Positions 53,331-60,928 of a stretch of 64,000 nucleotides of DNA are shown piece after piece (within the stretch, counting starts at the first letter, position 1; the number at the start of each line of letters is the position of its first letter). The notes under the pieces are model-generated. The model searched no databases. It was given only the letters and a program-made list of their open reading frames with translations, and was not told where the DNA came from. Origin of the DNA: Enterobacter sp. R4-368 (lineage in GTDB: Bacteria; Pseudomonadota; Gammaproteobacteria; Enterobacterales; Enterobacteriaceae); contig NC_021492.1 of assembly GCF_000410515.1 (NCBI RefSeq), forward strand, positions 52,008 to 116,007, written 5' to 3'. The position numbers and the translations under genes were made by a program.

Positions 53331-55340
53331 TTATGCGGCGTGGTCAGTGTGAGTGATGTTGCGGGCGTCAGCGGTGTCCTGCTGAGCCGCCGGTTCCGGG
53401 CGTTTCATCCAGCCCGGAATCCAGCGGGTTTCGGCCACCGTTTTTTCGGCCAGTAAGGCGGCCTCTGTTTTTTTCAGTTTCAGCGCTTCACGGGCGCGGT
53501 CTTCGCACCCGGCTTCGGCCAGCGCATCCCCAATCTGGTCTTTGCTGATCCTGCCGAAATAGTTCTCAGCGGTCGGCTGCCACCAGTCGCGCAGGTCGAA
53601 GCCCATCGCGGCTTCAAGGTTGTCCAGCTTGCTGGCGCGGGTGTAACCCATTTCCCGACCCTGCTGACCACTGATACCCGTGGCGATGCAGAAGCCGAGC
53701 AGGGCATGAATGCGGTCTACCGGCCAGGTCAGCAGCCAGGTGAAATCTTTATCCCACTCCGGCGGCAGTTCTGCTTTCAGGGTGCGTTTCATGTTCCGCA
53801 GCGTGGTGACCCCCTCCCCTTTTTCGCCGGACGGGGCATCCGTTGTCAGTCCCCATTGCTGACGCAGGGTGATATCCAGTGGCAGACTGACCAGGTGATT
53901 GTGTCTGGCATCAAAGACCTCGCGACACAGCGTCCAGACCAGCAGGGCAATGGCAATGTCAGGCTTTGCGGCCAGTGCGCCCTGTACCGCCAGGGTACGT
54001 TCTGACGACATGGCCTTAACCAGTTTTTCAGAGTACTTATCCGCCTCGATCCGGGTGCGGGTTGAAGTGTATGCGAGGGTTTTTCCGGCGGTTTCCGGCA
54101 ACCGGCTCTCTGTCGCGGCATCGTCAGTGTCGTTGCCGCTGTCCTCCGTGGCGTCCACATGTTTCACGCCGCGCTGAACGTAGTAACCATCGAACCCAAA
54201 AGACACAATCACACCGTGCGCTGCCTTAAATTCAGGCGTGAACATGCGCATCACAGCAGCTTCTTCAGTGTCCTCGATCTGCTGCTGGAGGCTGTTTTCA
54301 TCATCCTCCGTCTCACACACCTCGATCTGATCCAGCAGTTTCCGGATTGCTGCCTCTTCTTCCGCCGTCAGTTCCGGTTCCGGCAGCCGCCATTCCGCAT
54401 CTTCCCGTAATTCGTCCATCCGGCTGTCACACCATGCCCAGCCCTCTTCCTGTTTCAGACGCTCAGCCTCCGCCGCCAGTTTTTCGCGCAGCAGCCGTTC
54501 GGTCAGGAGACGGTCAGCAAAGCCCTCCCCCTCATTGCTGAACAGGTCGCGATCGATAATCCCCCCCGCTGCCAGATAGGCTTCCTCACCCACAAAGCGG
54601 AACAGGGCGGAGTCCGTATTGATTTTGATATTGCTGATCTGCGATTTCAGCCATGACACATACGGCATGCCGCTGCCGAACGTCTCTCTGGCTTTGTTCC
54701 AGATTTCAAGCTGACGGGTCTGATCGTGTTCAAGTGTCATCACCTGACACAGTTCCAGGGTAATGCGGTCGTTGGTCAGTTCGTCCAGTAACGCCGGGGC
54801 GAGGTTTGCCAGGCTGAGGATGCGCTGGACGTGGCGGGGAGAAAAGCCGAAAAGGTCGCCAATCTGCGCCGGGGTGCTGCCATCTGCGGCCATTGCGCGA
54901 AAACCGATGATCTGCTCTGCCGGGTGCATGGCTTTATGGCTGTCTTCCGCAAGGGAGGCCGCGCGCGCCAGTTCTTTCGGGATGACTTTGTAAGGGATAA
55001 ACGGGTCACCGGCTCCGATCATGCCCTGCTCAACCAGCAGTCCGGTTCCGCGTCTGCGTCCGTTGCCGCACACCACACCCAGGGTGCCATCGTCGTTTTC
55101 GACCACAATCAGGTTATGCAGGATCCCCAGTGCCTTAATTGACGCGGCATAGGCGGCAATTTCCTCGTCGGTGTGTTTAATGATGCGGGCGTTGAATTCA
55201 GACTCCACAAAGCGGGAGAAAGGGGCGTAGCCTACCGGAGCCAGACGCAGTGCTTCTTCGGCGGCGAGCACGTCCGCGCTCACTTTTTTACTGCGGCTGG
55301 ATTTGGTGGCGGGTTTCGCCGTAGTATGGGTGTCAGCCAT
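53331..55340 (-). CDS. ParB/RepB/Spo0J-family leading-region protein
   Basis: 669 residues. N-terminal ParB nuclease-type domain (about 30-150: NARIIKHTDEEIAAYAASIK; GVVCGNGRRRGTGLL), then a helix-turn-helix (TPAQIGDLFGFSPRHVQRIL), then a long Glu-rich helical part and a C-terminal domain. This is the large ParB-like protein (YubM/ORF653 type) found in IncF leading regions; it is not the plasmid's partition protein, as no parA is next to it. Its substrate is uncertain; some relatives cut single-stranded DNA. Confidence 0.88.
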   Translation of the reverse strand: MADTHTTAKPATKSSRSKKVSADVLAAEEALRLAPVGYAPFSRFVESEFNARIIKHTDEEIAAYAASIKALGILHNLIVVENDDGTLGVVCGNGRRRGTGLLVEQGMIGAGDPFIPYKVIPKELARAASLAEDSHKAMHPAEQIIGFRAMAADGSTPAQIGDLFGFSPRHVQRILSLANLAPALLDELTNDRITLELCQVMTLEHDQTRQLEIWNKARETFGSGMPYVSWLKSQISNIKINTDSALFRFVGEEAYLAAGGIIDRDLFSNEGEGFADRLLTERLLREKLAAEAERLKQEEGWAWCDSRMDELREDAEWRLPEPELTAEEEAAIRKLLDQIEVCETEDDENSLQQQIEDTEEAAVMRMFTPEFKAAHGVIVSFGFDGYYVQRGVKHVDATEDSGNDTDDAATESRLPETAGKTLAYTSTRTRIEADKYSEKLVKAMSSERTLAVQGALAAKPDIAIALLVWTLCREVFDARHNHLVSLPLDITLRQQWGLTTDAPSGEKGEGVTTLRNMKRTLKAELPPEWDKDFTWLLTWPVDRIHALLGFCIATGISGQQGREMGYTRASKLDNLEAAMGFDLRDWWQPTAENYFGRISKDQIGDALAEAGCEDRAREALKLKKTEAALLAEKTVAETRWIPGWMKRPEPAAQQDTADARNITHTDHAA

Positions 55341-55408
55341 TATTGTTTCCTCATCGTTACGGTGGTGGTGATGCCGTAGCCGGATTGCCCTCCGGTTACG
55401 GCGCTTAA

Positions 55409-55768
55409 TCAGTTAAGGCGATCCGGGTGTTTCGCCAGCGCGGCAAAGGACGGGTATTTGTCCAGCACCGCCAGTAACCTCTTTCCGGCTTCCGCCTGGC
55501 GTTTGTCTGACTCAGAAGGACGCCCCTCACAGACATCCACGGTGGCAATCACACCGGACTTCATATCGGAAAAACGCTGGTACATGCGGGTGCTGAACAG
55601 GACGCGCTCTGAGCCGTTCATCACCTGCCAGTTGCAGCAGTCGTTAAAACGGGTGTCCACATTGTCAAACTCGGCAGTCCAGTTATCCGGCAGACGGATA
55701 CGCAGCAGCGGCAGCATATCGGCGGACTGTCCGACCGCGTTTTTTGTGGCAGTAAGGGACGGTTTCAT
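55409..55768 (-). CDS. 119-residue leading-region protein, unknown
   Basis: Starts MKPSLTATKNAVGQSADML with AGGAG 8 bases upstream. Contains WTAEFDNVDTRFNDCCNWQV and a helical end (LLAVLDKYPSFAALAKHP). It takes the place between the ParB-like gene and the spot where F has ssb, but is not an SSB (no OB-fold pattern or acidic tail). Unknown. Confidence 0.6.
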   Translation of the reverse strand: MKPSLTATKNAVGQSADMLPLLRIRLPDNWTAEFDNVDTRFNDCCNWQVMNGSERVLFSTRMYQRFSDMKSGVIATVDVCEGRPSESDKRQAEAGKRLLAVLDKYPSFAALAKHPDRLN

Positions 55769-55794
55769 CGTATTTCTCCTGTGGTGATCGGGTT

Positions 55795-56079
55795 TCAGTT
55801 CTGCTGAACGCTCAGCAGGTTCGCTTCGAGACGGGTTAAAAAATCCGGTTCAAATGACCAGGCATGCCACACCAGGACGCCAAAGCGACGGATTTCGACC
55901 TGCACATCGCCTTCTGCTGACGCAGAGGCCGTAAAGACGGTGATCCCGTCCTGCAACCGGTTCAGTTTTCTGATCAGGATCCGCGCCAGGCGGGCATTTT
56001 CCTGAGACGTGTCTTTTCCCCCCATCTTCCCGGAAGATTCTTCTGTGGCGGTTTTGACGTTGACGTTGTGTGTGTGCAT
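55795..56079 (-). CDS. Leading-region protein sharing the duplicated N-terminus
   Basis: 94 residues. MHTHNVNVKTATEESS is shared with 50015-50320 through the 525-bp repeat; the remainder (RLARILIRKLNRLQDGITVF; VEIRRFGVLVWHAW) differs. It is the first gene of the leftward group that runs through the 119-residue gene, ParB-like, psiB and psiA, directly after the repeat. Function unknown. Confidence 0.6.
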   Translation of the reverse strand: MHTHNVNVKTATEESSGKMGGKDTSQENARLARILIRKLNRLQDGITVFTASASAEGDVQVEIRRFGVLVWHAWSFEPDFLTRLEANLLSVQQN

Positions 56080-56533
56080 TCTGCTTTTCCCCTTCTGGTG
56101 ATGGTTATTCCATCTCCCCGGTGAGTTCCCCTGCGGCGAAGGGCAGAGGAGCGACGGGCGAACGGAAAAGACCAGGGCGCGCCTGCGCGTGCACTTCACC
56201 CTGGTGTTTTACGGGCGAACGGTGCTACGAAAAGCCCTCCGCAGGGGACGACCGGGGAGACGGACATCGCCGGACGGACAGAATGCACACACCCGACCCG
56301 GCAGCGTCACACCGCCGGGTCGCCATTAAAGCCCTAGCAGCGCCGGGGCGGTGGATGCGGCGCGACCGGCACGGTCGCAGCAAGCGGGCCGTTGACCTTC
56401 AGCCCTCAGACACTAGCGAACAGCCCGAAACCGCAACGCGGGTTCGGCGGAGCTTGCCCGGCGGCCTGCCGGCGGGTTAGCGGAGTGTGGCTTGACGACC
56501 CGGCCGGAACGGACGGGGAGCCGGAGGGGGCCA
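56009..56533. repeat. 525-bp duplicated GC-rich cassette, copy 2 (Frpo-like promoter candidate)
   Basis: Partner of 50250-50773, differing at scattered bases (for example GCCCTAGCAGC for GCCCCGGCAGC, which weakens one stem). It lies directly upstream of the ParB-like, psiB, psiA group. Retaining near-identity over 5.8 kb separation suggests either recent duplication or gene conversion. Confidence 0.8.
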
Positions 56534-56769
56534 TGTCCCGGCTGCCTGTCTGGCTTTTACTGCATAAAAAACGCCATCCACGCATCAGCACGCCGGAAAA
56601 CAGCCAAAATCCGGTCAGTATCTGCAACAGAACAGCGAAATACTGCATCAAACCGTCGGGGAAGGTGCGGAGGAAGGCCGCGCCAGCGGCGCGGGGTTTT
56701 CCGCACCGCCGCGCAGCGGCAGGGTTTTCAGGCGGCCACAGACCGGCTCCGGGCGTCCCTGCCCGTGTG
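56534..56769. other. Spacer after copy 2; possible small membrane ORF
   Basis: Mostly non-coding. On the - strand an ATG at 56648 reads MQYFAVLLQILTGFWLFSG and continues with a basic tail into the repeat, a possible single-helix peptide, but the ribosome site is weak. A GCGCCGCTGGCGCGGC hairpin lies near 56690. Confidence 0.3.
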
Positions 56770-57180
56770 TTATCGTCCCAGGGTTTCGCGCAGTGTCCGC
56801 AGTGCACCGGACTCAACCGGGTAAAGACGCTGCGCCGCCCCCTCCCCGCCCTGTATCTCTTCCATGCGCAGGAATTCCCCCGCCAGCGCCATCACGTTTT
56901 CCAGCGCGGCGGCCGGAACGGAAATCTCACGCTGCCGGGCCTCCTCCTCGCGCAGATTTTCCAGCAGGCAAGTCAGGGTATCCAGCCCCACGCCGCATTC
57001 ATGGACACCGTCCAGCCCGGCAATCAGGCCGACAATCCGGGCGGCCATGTCCCCCGTCACGCCGTACTCATCCAGACAGGCCAGCACGTCCTCTTTTGTC
57101 CAGACAATCAGCGCCAGCGGCTCGTCCGGGGTGTATTTTTCAGTCAGTTTCGCGCACAGCGCGTTAACGGTTCCGTACAT
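56770..57180 (-). CDS. DUF1380-family protein (copy A)
   Basis: 136 residues beginning MYGTVNALCAKLTEKYTPDE, then PLALIVWTKEDVLACLDEYG, the DUF1380 signature, and a C-terminal ISVPAAALENVMALAGEFLR. AGGAG lies 9 bases upstream. Function of the family is not known; it is typical of enterobacterial plasmid leading regions. A diverged second copy lies at 58374-58784. Confidence 0.8.
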   Translation of the reverse strand: MYGTVNALCAKLTEKYTPDEPLALIVWTKEDVLACLDEYGVTGDMAARIVGLIAGLDGVHECGVGLDTLTCLLENLREEEARQREISVPAAALENVMALAGEFLRMEEIQGGEGAAQRLYPVESGALRTLRETLGR

Positions 57181-57225
57181 GTGTTTGTCTCCTGTCAGGG
57201 GGCGGCAGCGCCGCCCCGGTGTTGT

Positions 57226-57663
57226 TCAGTCAAGGGCGCGGAAAATGGCGGCGGCTTCCGGGTGGTATTCGGCATACGCCATTAACTGGTGGTGGCGGCG
57301 GCAGTACAGGCGGCACAGTTCTTCCTCGTCGTGGCGGTCATACATCCAGCTCCGGTGGTTCAGCACCAGGGCGGTGATGACAATCCCCGCCGCTTCACTG
57401 CTCAGGGTCAGATCGGCGAAATTTTGCGAATTACTGAAATGCCAGCGTTCCTCACCTTCGGGTTTCATAAAACCGCCGCCCTCCGGAATTACGGCGTAGT
57501 CCCACACCCCGCCGTCATAGCCTTCGAGATACTGAGCGGCATAGTTGTAAACGTTGTTTTCGGCGCAGATGAAATCATGACCAAACAGAGCTGGCAGGAA
57601 CCGCAGTTTGACGTAACCGTCCAGAATACGGGCGGGCTGAAAGTCAGGGGTGGACGTGTGCAT
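57226..57663 (-). CDS. KlcA/ArdB-family antirestriction protein
   Basis: Blocks type I restriction without mimicking DNA. 145 residues from the ATG at 57663 (GGAG 7 bases upstream). The family hallmarks are present: LRFLPALFG, then YLEGYDGGVWDYAVIPEGGG, FADLTLSSEAAGIVITALVL and the closing YHPEAAAIFRALD. Located in the leading region, where early expression in the recipient would protect the entering plasmid. Confidence 0.92.
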   Translation of the reverse strand: MHTSTPDFQPARILDGYVKLRFLPALFGHDFICAENNVYNYAAQYLEGYDGGVWDYAVIPEGGGFMKPEGEERWHFSNSQNFADLTLSSEAAGIVITALVLNHRSWMYDRHDEEELCRLYCRRHHQLMAYAEYHPEAAAIFRALD

Positions 57664-58119
57664 ATAAATCTCCGCTGTTAAGGGTGAATACCGATACGGC
57701 CGGTGCCGTGACTGAATGACAGCCCGGCGGAAAGCGGAGTGTTCAGGAGCGACGACGAGGCCGCAGCGCAAGCGAGCGCGAGGCGGGATTACGCACGGCG
57801 GTGACGCGAAGCATGAGCGGAGGCGCGACGGGAGTAAGCGCGGTGAGGCGAGTGCGAACGGGGGAGGAGGCGAGCTTGCGATCTCTTGAACACGCAGCGG
57901 CCGGGCTAAAGTGAAGTCACGGCACCGGCCGCAGACCGCACGGGCCGGGTTTTCTACCCTTCCCCGCCGCCGGCGGAAAGACAGCGGCGCGCAGCAACAT
58001 CCTTTTCCACAGCGCAACTGCACAATGCGGGCATAACCCTGTGGATAAAAACCGCGCGGCACCGGTGGCAGCGAAAAAAATCAGGGTGGTCACAAAATAA
58101 CCACCCCGCATAGCTCCCC
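57664..58119. other. GC-rich spacer with two facing DnaA boxes
   Basis: No gene. The left part (57720-57930) is repeat-rich (GCGAGG, GCGACG units) and includes GCAGCGGCCGGGCTAA at 57894, shared with 60641. The right part has TTTTCCACA at 58003-58011 and, on the other strand, TTATCCACA at 58040-58048, a perfect DnaA box, about 28 bases apart. It could be a promoter for the KlcA-like gene, a secondary initiation site or both. Confidence 0.5.
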
Positions 58120-58356
58120 TCAAAGACTCAGGCAACGCCGCAGCCGCGCAACACGTCGTGAAGCGTCATGCAGGGTGTCGTGAATGTCCTCCACGGCCAG
58201 CATGGCAAGCCGGGTTTCAGCACGGTCACTGTCGCGCGGCCAGCGCTGGCGCATCGTATGGATGCGCAGGAAGATCGCCGTCAGCGCATCATCGATGGCG
58301 GCCACATCCGCCATCAGTTCACTACCCGCTGCCGTCTCAGGGGTCTGTCCGTTCAT
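58120..58356 (-). CDS. 78-residue helical leading-region protein
   Basis: MNGQTPETAAGSELMADVAA, then AIDDALTAIFLRIHTMRQRW and an Arg-rich end (ASRRVARLRRCLSL). GGGGAG precedes the ATG. Probably a small cytoplasmic helical bundle; unknown function. It lies 17 bases downstream of the second DUF1380 gene on the same transcript. Confidence 0.6.
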   Translation of the reverse strand: MNGQTPETAAGSELMADVAAIDDALTAIFLRIHTMRQRWPRDSDRAETRLAMLAVEDIHDTLHDASRRVARLRRCLSL

Positions 58357-58373
58357 GGTGTCTCTCCCCGCGC

Positions 58374-58784
58374 TCAGGCTTTCGTGAATTGTTTAAGGGC
58401 ATTCAGGGCGGCAAGTCCCCGCGCCACCGTCTCCGGCGTGTCCCCGCCGGCCTGCCAGGCGATCGCATCCTGCTCATTCAGACAGCGCTCAGCCCAGTCG
58501 CTCACCCGTTCCAGCAGTGCGGCCGGCACGCTGACCATCGCCGGCGCCGCCCGCAGCCCGGCCAGCAGTTCCAGCACCGTGCCGAAGGAAATCCCCTCTT
58601 CCGCGTGGTCGCCGCTGCCGGCCCCGCCAATCTCTGCCAGGATGTGGTCGGCTTCCTGCTCCGTCATGTCCTCCGCCGCGCCCGTAACGGTTTCGCGGGT
58701 CCAGACCAGCAGGGCAAATTTTTCCGTATCGCCAAAGGCGCGTTTCAGTTTTTTATTCAGTTCCTTACGGGTTCCGTACAGCAT
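58374..58784 (-). CDS. DUF1380-family protein (copy B)
   Basis: 136 residues from the ATG at 58784: MLYGTRKELNKKLKRAFGD, then FALLVWTRETV and a C-terminal MVSVPAALLERVSDWAERCL, aligning with the copy at 56770-57180 in length and motif order. The longer frame upstream has no ribosome site. Two diverged copies, 1.2 kb apart, suggest an old duplication. Confidence 0.8.
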   Translation of the reverse strand: MLYGTRKELNKKLKRAFGDTEKFALLVWTRETVTGAAEDMTEQEADHILAEIGGAGSGDHAEEGISFGTVLELLAGLRAAPAMVSVPAALLERVSDWAERCLNEQDAIAWQAGGDTPETVARGLAALNALKQFTKA

Positions 58785-58864
58785 GATTGTCTCTCTTTTC
58801 TGTTCTGTTTTACGGGCGGCGTCCACCGCCCGCCGTGTCGTAATGTTCGTGTGGCGTTGCGGCA

Positions 58865-59518
58865 TCACGCCGCAACCGGATGCATCAGCGCGCGCTGTTC
58901 ACCAATCCGTTGCAGGGCGGCGGCGTGGTACTGCGCCATCAGCTCGATACCAATCCAGCGACGTCCGCACTGGTCGGCGGCGACACAGGTCGAGCCGCTG
59001 CCGGCAAACGGATCCAGCACGAGGTCACCGGGCCGGGTGAAACTCTCAATCAGGGGGCGAAGAATGCTGACCGGTTTTTCGGTCGGGTGATGCCGGTTGC
59101 CGGTGTATTCCCAGGGCATCACGTCCGGCAGCGGGTTCTGTGGCAGCGCCGGACGGCCTTTTGCCAGGACATAGGCGCTTTCGTGCTGGTAGCCAACAAA
59201 GGCGGACTTCGAGGCATAGGGTTTGGTGAAAACCAGGTGGCCCACGACGCGGAAACCCGCCGCTTTCCAGGCCCGCATGAAGGTGTCCACGCGGTTCCAG
59301 CCGTAAAAACTCACGGCCAGGCTGTTATTTTTCAGTACGCGGTACATCTGCTGGCTGGCGGGCATCACCCATTCGTCGTTAACGTCGTTGGCGATCGAGC
59401 GCCCGGAACGGTCCTTAAAGCCGACAAGGTACGGCGGGTCAGTGAGAATGAAATCGATGCTGGTATCCGGAAAGGTGGCCATCAGCTGCACGCTGTCACC
59501 CTGCATGAAACGGGACAT
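58865..59518 (-). CDS. Orphan DNA methyltransferase (N4/N6 type)
   Basis: 217 residues from the ATG at 59518 (AGGAG 7 bases upstream). The order is beta class: catalytic LTDPPYLVGF early, then the AdoMet site LVLDPFAGSGSTCVAADQCG late, with HPTEKPVSILRPLIESF between. No restriction gene is adjacent, so it is an orphan enzyme as in other IncF leading regions, likely marking the entering plasmid against host or resident restriction. Target sequence unknown. It overlaps nothing; a GC-rich repeat spacer lies upstream. Confidence 0.93.
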   Translation of the reverse strand: MSRFMQGDSVQLMATFPDTSIDFILTDPPYLVGFKDRSGRSIANDVNDEWVMPASQQMYRVLKNNSLAVSFYGWNRVDTFMRAWKAAGFRVVGHLVFTKPYASKSAFVGYQHESAYVLAKGRPALPQNPLPDVMPWEYTGNRHHPTEKPVSILRPLIESFTRPGDLVLDPFAGSGSTCVAADQCGRRWIGIELMAQYHAAALQRIGEQRALMHPVAA

Positions 59519-59604
59519 GTTCTGCTCCTGTGTATGAAGGGGCACCCCTGTGGTGCCGTGACCGCCACACAGACGGGCGAACAGCTGAGCAAACAAGTGC
59601 GGAC

Positions 59605-59726
59605 GCGAAGCCGCACGCGCCGCCGGAGCGGACTGAATGTCCCGCGCACGGCGGGGACCGGGTGAGCAGGCCGGCGACAGCTTCGCTTGTTTGAGAAGCA
59701 GCCCGGCTACAGTAAGGGCACGGCAC
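59605..59726. repeat. Leading-region GC-rich repeat family, copy upstream of the methylase
   Basis: Shares segments in the same order with 60553-60670: GAAGCCGCACGCGCCG, CTGAATG, GGGACCGGGTGAGCA and GCAGCCCGGCTACAGTAAGG, which corresponds to GCAGCGGCCGGGCTAACGTG. It ends about 90 bases upstream of the methylase start. Candidate single-strand promoter. Confidence 0.6.
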
Positions 59727-59887
59727 TTCCGGCCCGCCGCCGGGCGGACGCCAGGACGGATGGCGGCAGAGAAGCGGAGCGCAGCGACAGCCTTATCCTG
59801 TTGGCAGAAGATGTGCGTAATAAATGGCGTTACGTCGATATATTCATGAATGATTAATGGCTGTAACAGTTCGCCGACTATACTTAA

Positions 59888-59966
59888 TGGTATAAAGAGC
59901 ACAGGGCTCCGGTGCCACCGAGTGTTAGTAGTCGGCAGGAGATGATGTCCCCTGCCACTTTTTTCT
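59888..59966 (+). ncRNA. Candidate small RNA ending in a terminator
   Basis: A TATACT (59876-59881 region) is followed by about 75 bases with a small stem (GGTGCCACC) and a clear terminator, GGCAGG with CCTGCC (59934-59956) then TTTTTT (59959-59964). No ORF fits. The -35 is poor, so the start is uncertain; the terminator is solid. The rest of 59727-60002 shows nothing else. Confidence 0.4.
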
Positions 59967-60002
59967 CTTTCCTCTTTTCTTCAGCCAGGCAGCAACCGTT
60001 AC

Positions 60003-60467
60003 TCAGCCTTTAACGTATTCAATTGCGCCCCGCAGGTATTCCCAGTTGTATCCGGTATTCGCGTCATGATTTTTCTGTGCCACTTTCATGGCCAGTCGTA
60101 TCTGCTCATCTGTCAGGCTGGCATCGAGCGCGAGGAAATCCTCCCGCAGCCAGAACGTGCCGCAGCAGAGTGCATCTGCCGGGTAACGTGACAGGCGGTC
60201 AGTCAGTGCGGCCACGGTACATTCCCCCGCGTCAGGCTGGCGCGCGGCAAACACGGCGTCCGCCACATCATTCCAGCACCAGTCCTCATGCGCCGGGCAC
60301 GGCGCGTCAATGTCCTGCAGCGTCATACACGGTATGCGGCGCAGACCAGTGACAATGTCATCAAGGCCGTCAGCCCGGTCTCCCGGCTCCGTGCTGGTCA
60401 GGTACCAGCCGTCCAGGTAAATGGCCATTTCACCGCTGCTGAGTGTGATGCGGGTCAGTTTCTGCAT
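60003..60467 (-). CDS. 154-residue leading-region protein, unknown
   Basis: Starts MQKLTRITLSSGEMAIYLDG at 60467 with GGGAG upstream. Contains DDIVTGLRRIPCMTLQDIDA and a Trp/Cys-rich middle (PAHEDWCWNDVADAVFAAR), ending NWEYLRGAIEYVKG. Soluble, acidic. The acidic character might suit DNA mimicry, but there is no family match I know. Confidence 0.55.
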   Translation of the reverse strand: MQKLTRITLSSGEMAIYLDGWYLTSTEPGDRADGLDDIVTGLRRIPCMTLQDIDAPCPAHEDWCWNDVADAVFAARQPDAGECTVAALTDRLSRYPADALCCGTFWLREDFLALDASLTDEQIRLAMKVAQKNHDANTGYNWEYLRGAIEYVKG

Positions 60468-60552
60468 ATCTGTATCTCCCGTTGATGCGGCACCGTTTGC
60501 GCCGTGCCGACACAACAGCCCGGAGAAAAGCGGAGAACGGAAGGGCGTCAGT

Positions 60553-60670
60553 GAAGCCGCACGCGCCGTCGACAGCGGGCTGAATGCACCGCTTCGACGG
60601 GGAACGGGTGAGCATGACGACAGGGTGAACCCTTCTGGCCGCAGCGGCCGGGCTAACGTGAAGGCACGGC
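60553..60670. repeat. Leading-region GC-rich repeat family, copy upstream of the 154-residue gene
   Basis: Homologous in segment order to 59605-59726, and its last 30 bases (60641-60670) match 57894-57923 (GCAGCGGCCGGGCTAA, then GTGAAG and CACGGC). It lies just upstream of the 60003-60467 gene on the - strand. The remaining 60671-60928 has no secure gene. Confidence 0.6.
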
Positions 60671-60928
60671 GCGTTGATTGCCTCCGAGACAGAAAGAGTT
60701 CGAGTGTTGAATATATGTTTAAGCCAGAACAGGATATAAGACATTGGCAGTCGAACAATTTCTTAAGGTTGATACTTCAATACTGATAATAAATGTAACC
60801 AAAAAATGTTTAGGTCAGTTGCACCCAAGATGAAAAGGCCTATGAGAAAATGGATTTTTCTGTAATCCTTTAAACTGAAACTCACTAGTAATCTCAAATA
60901 CAATCCTGTGAAAACGTTGGTAATATCA

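Noticed and set aside
53331..55340. Plasmid partition protein ParB
   Set aside because: No parA or centromere repeats are adjacent, and size and place match the ParB-like leading-region protein instead.
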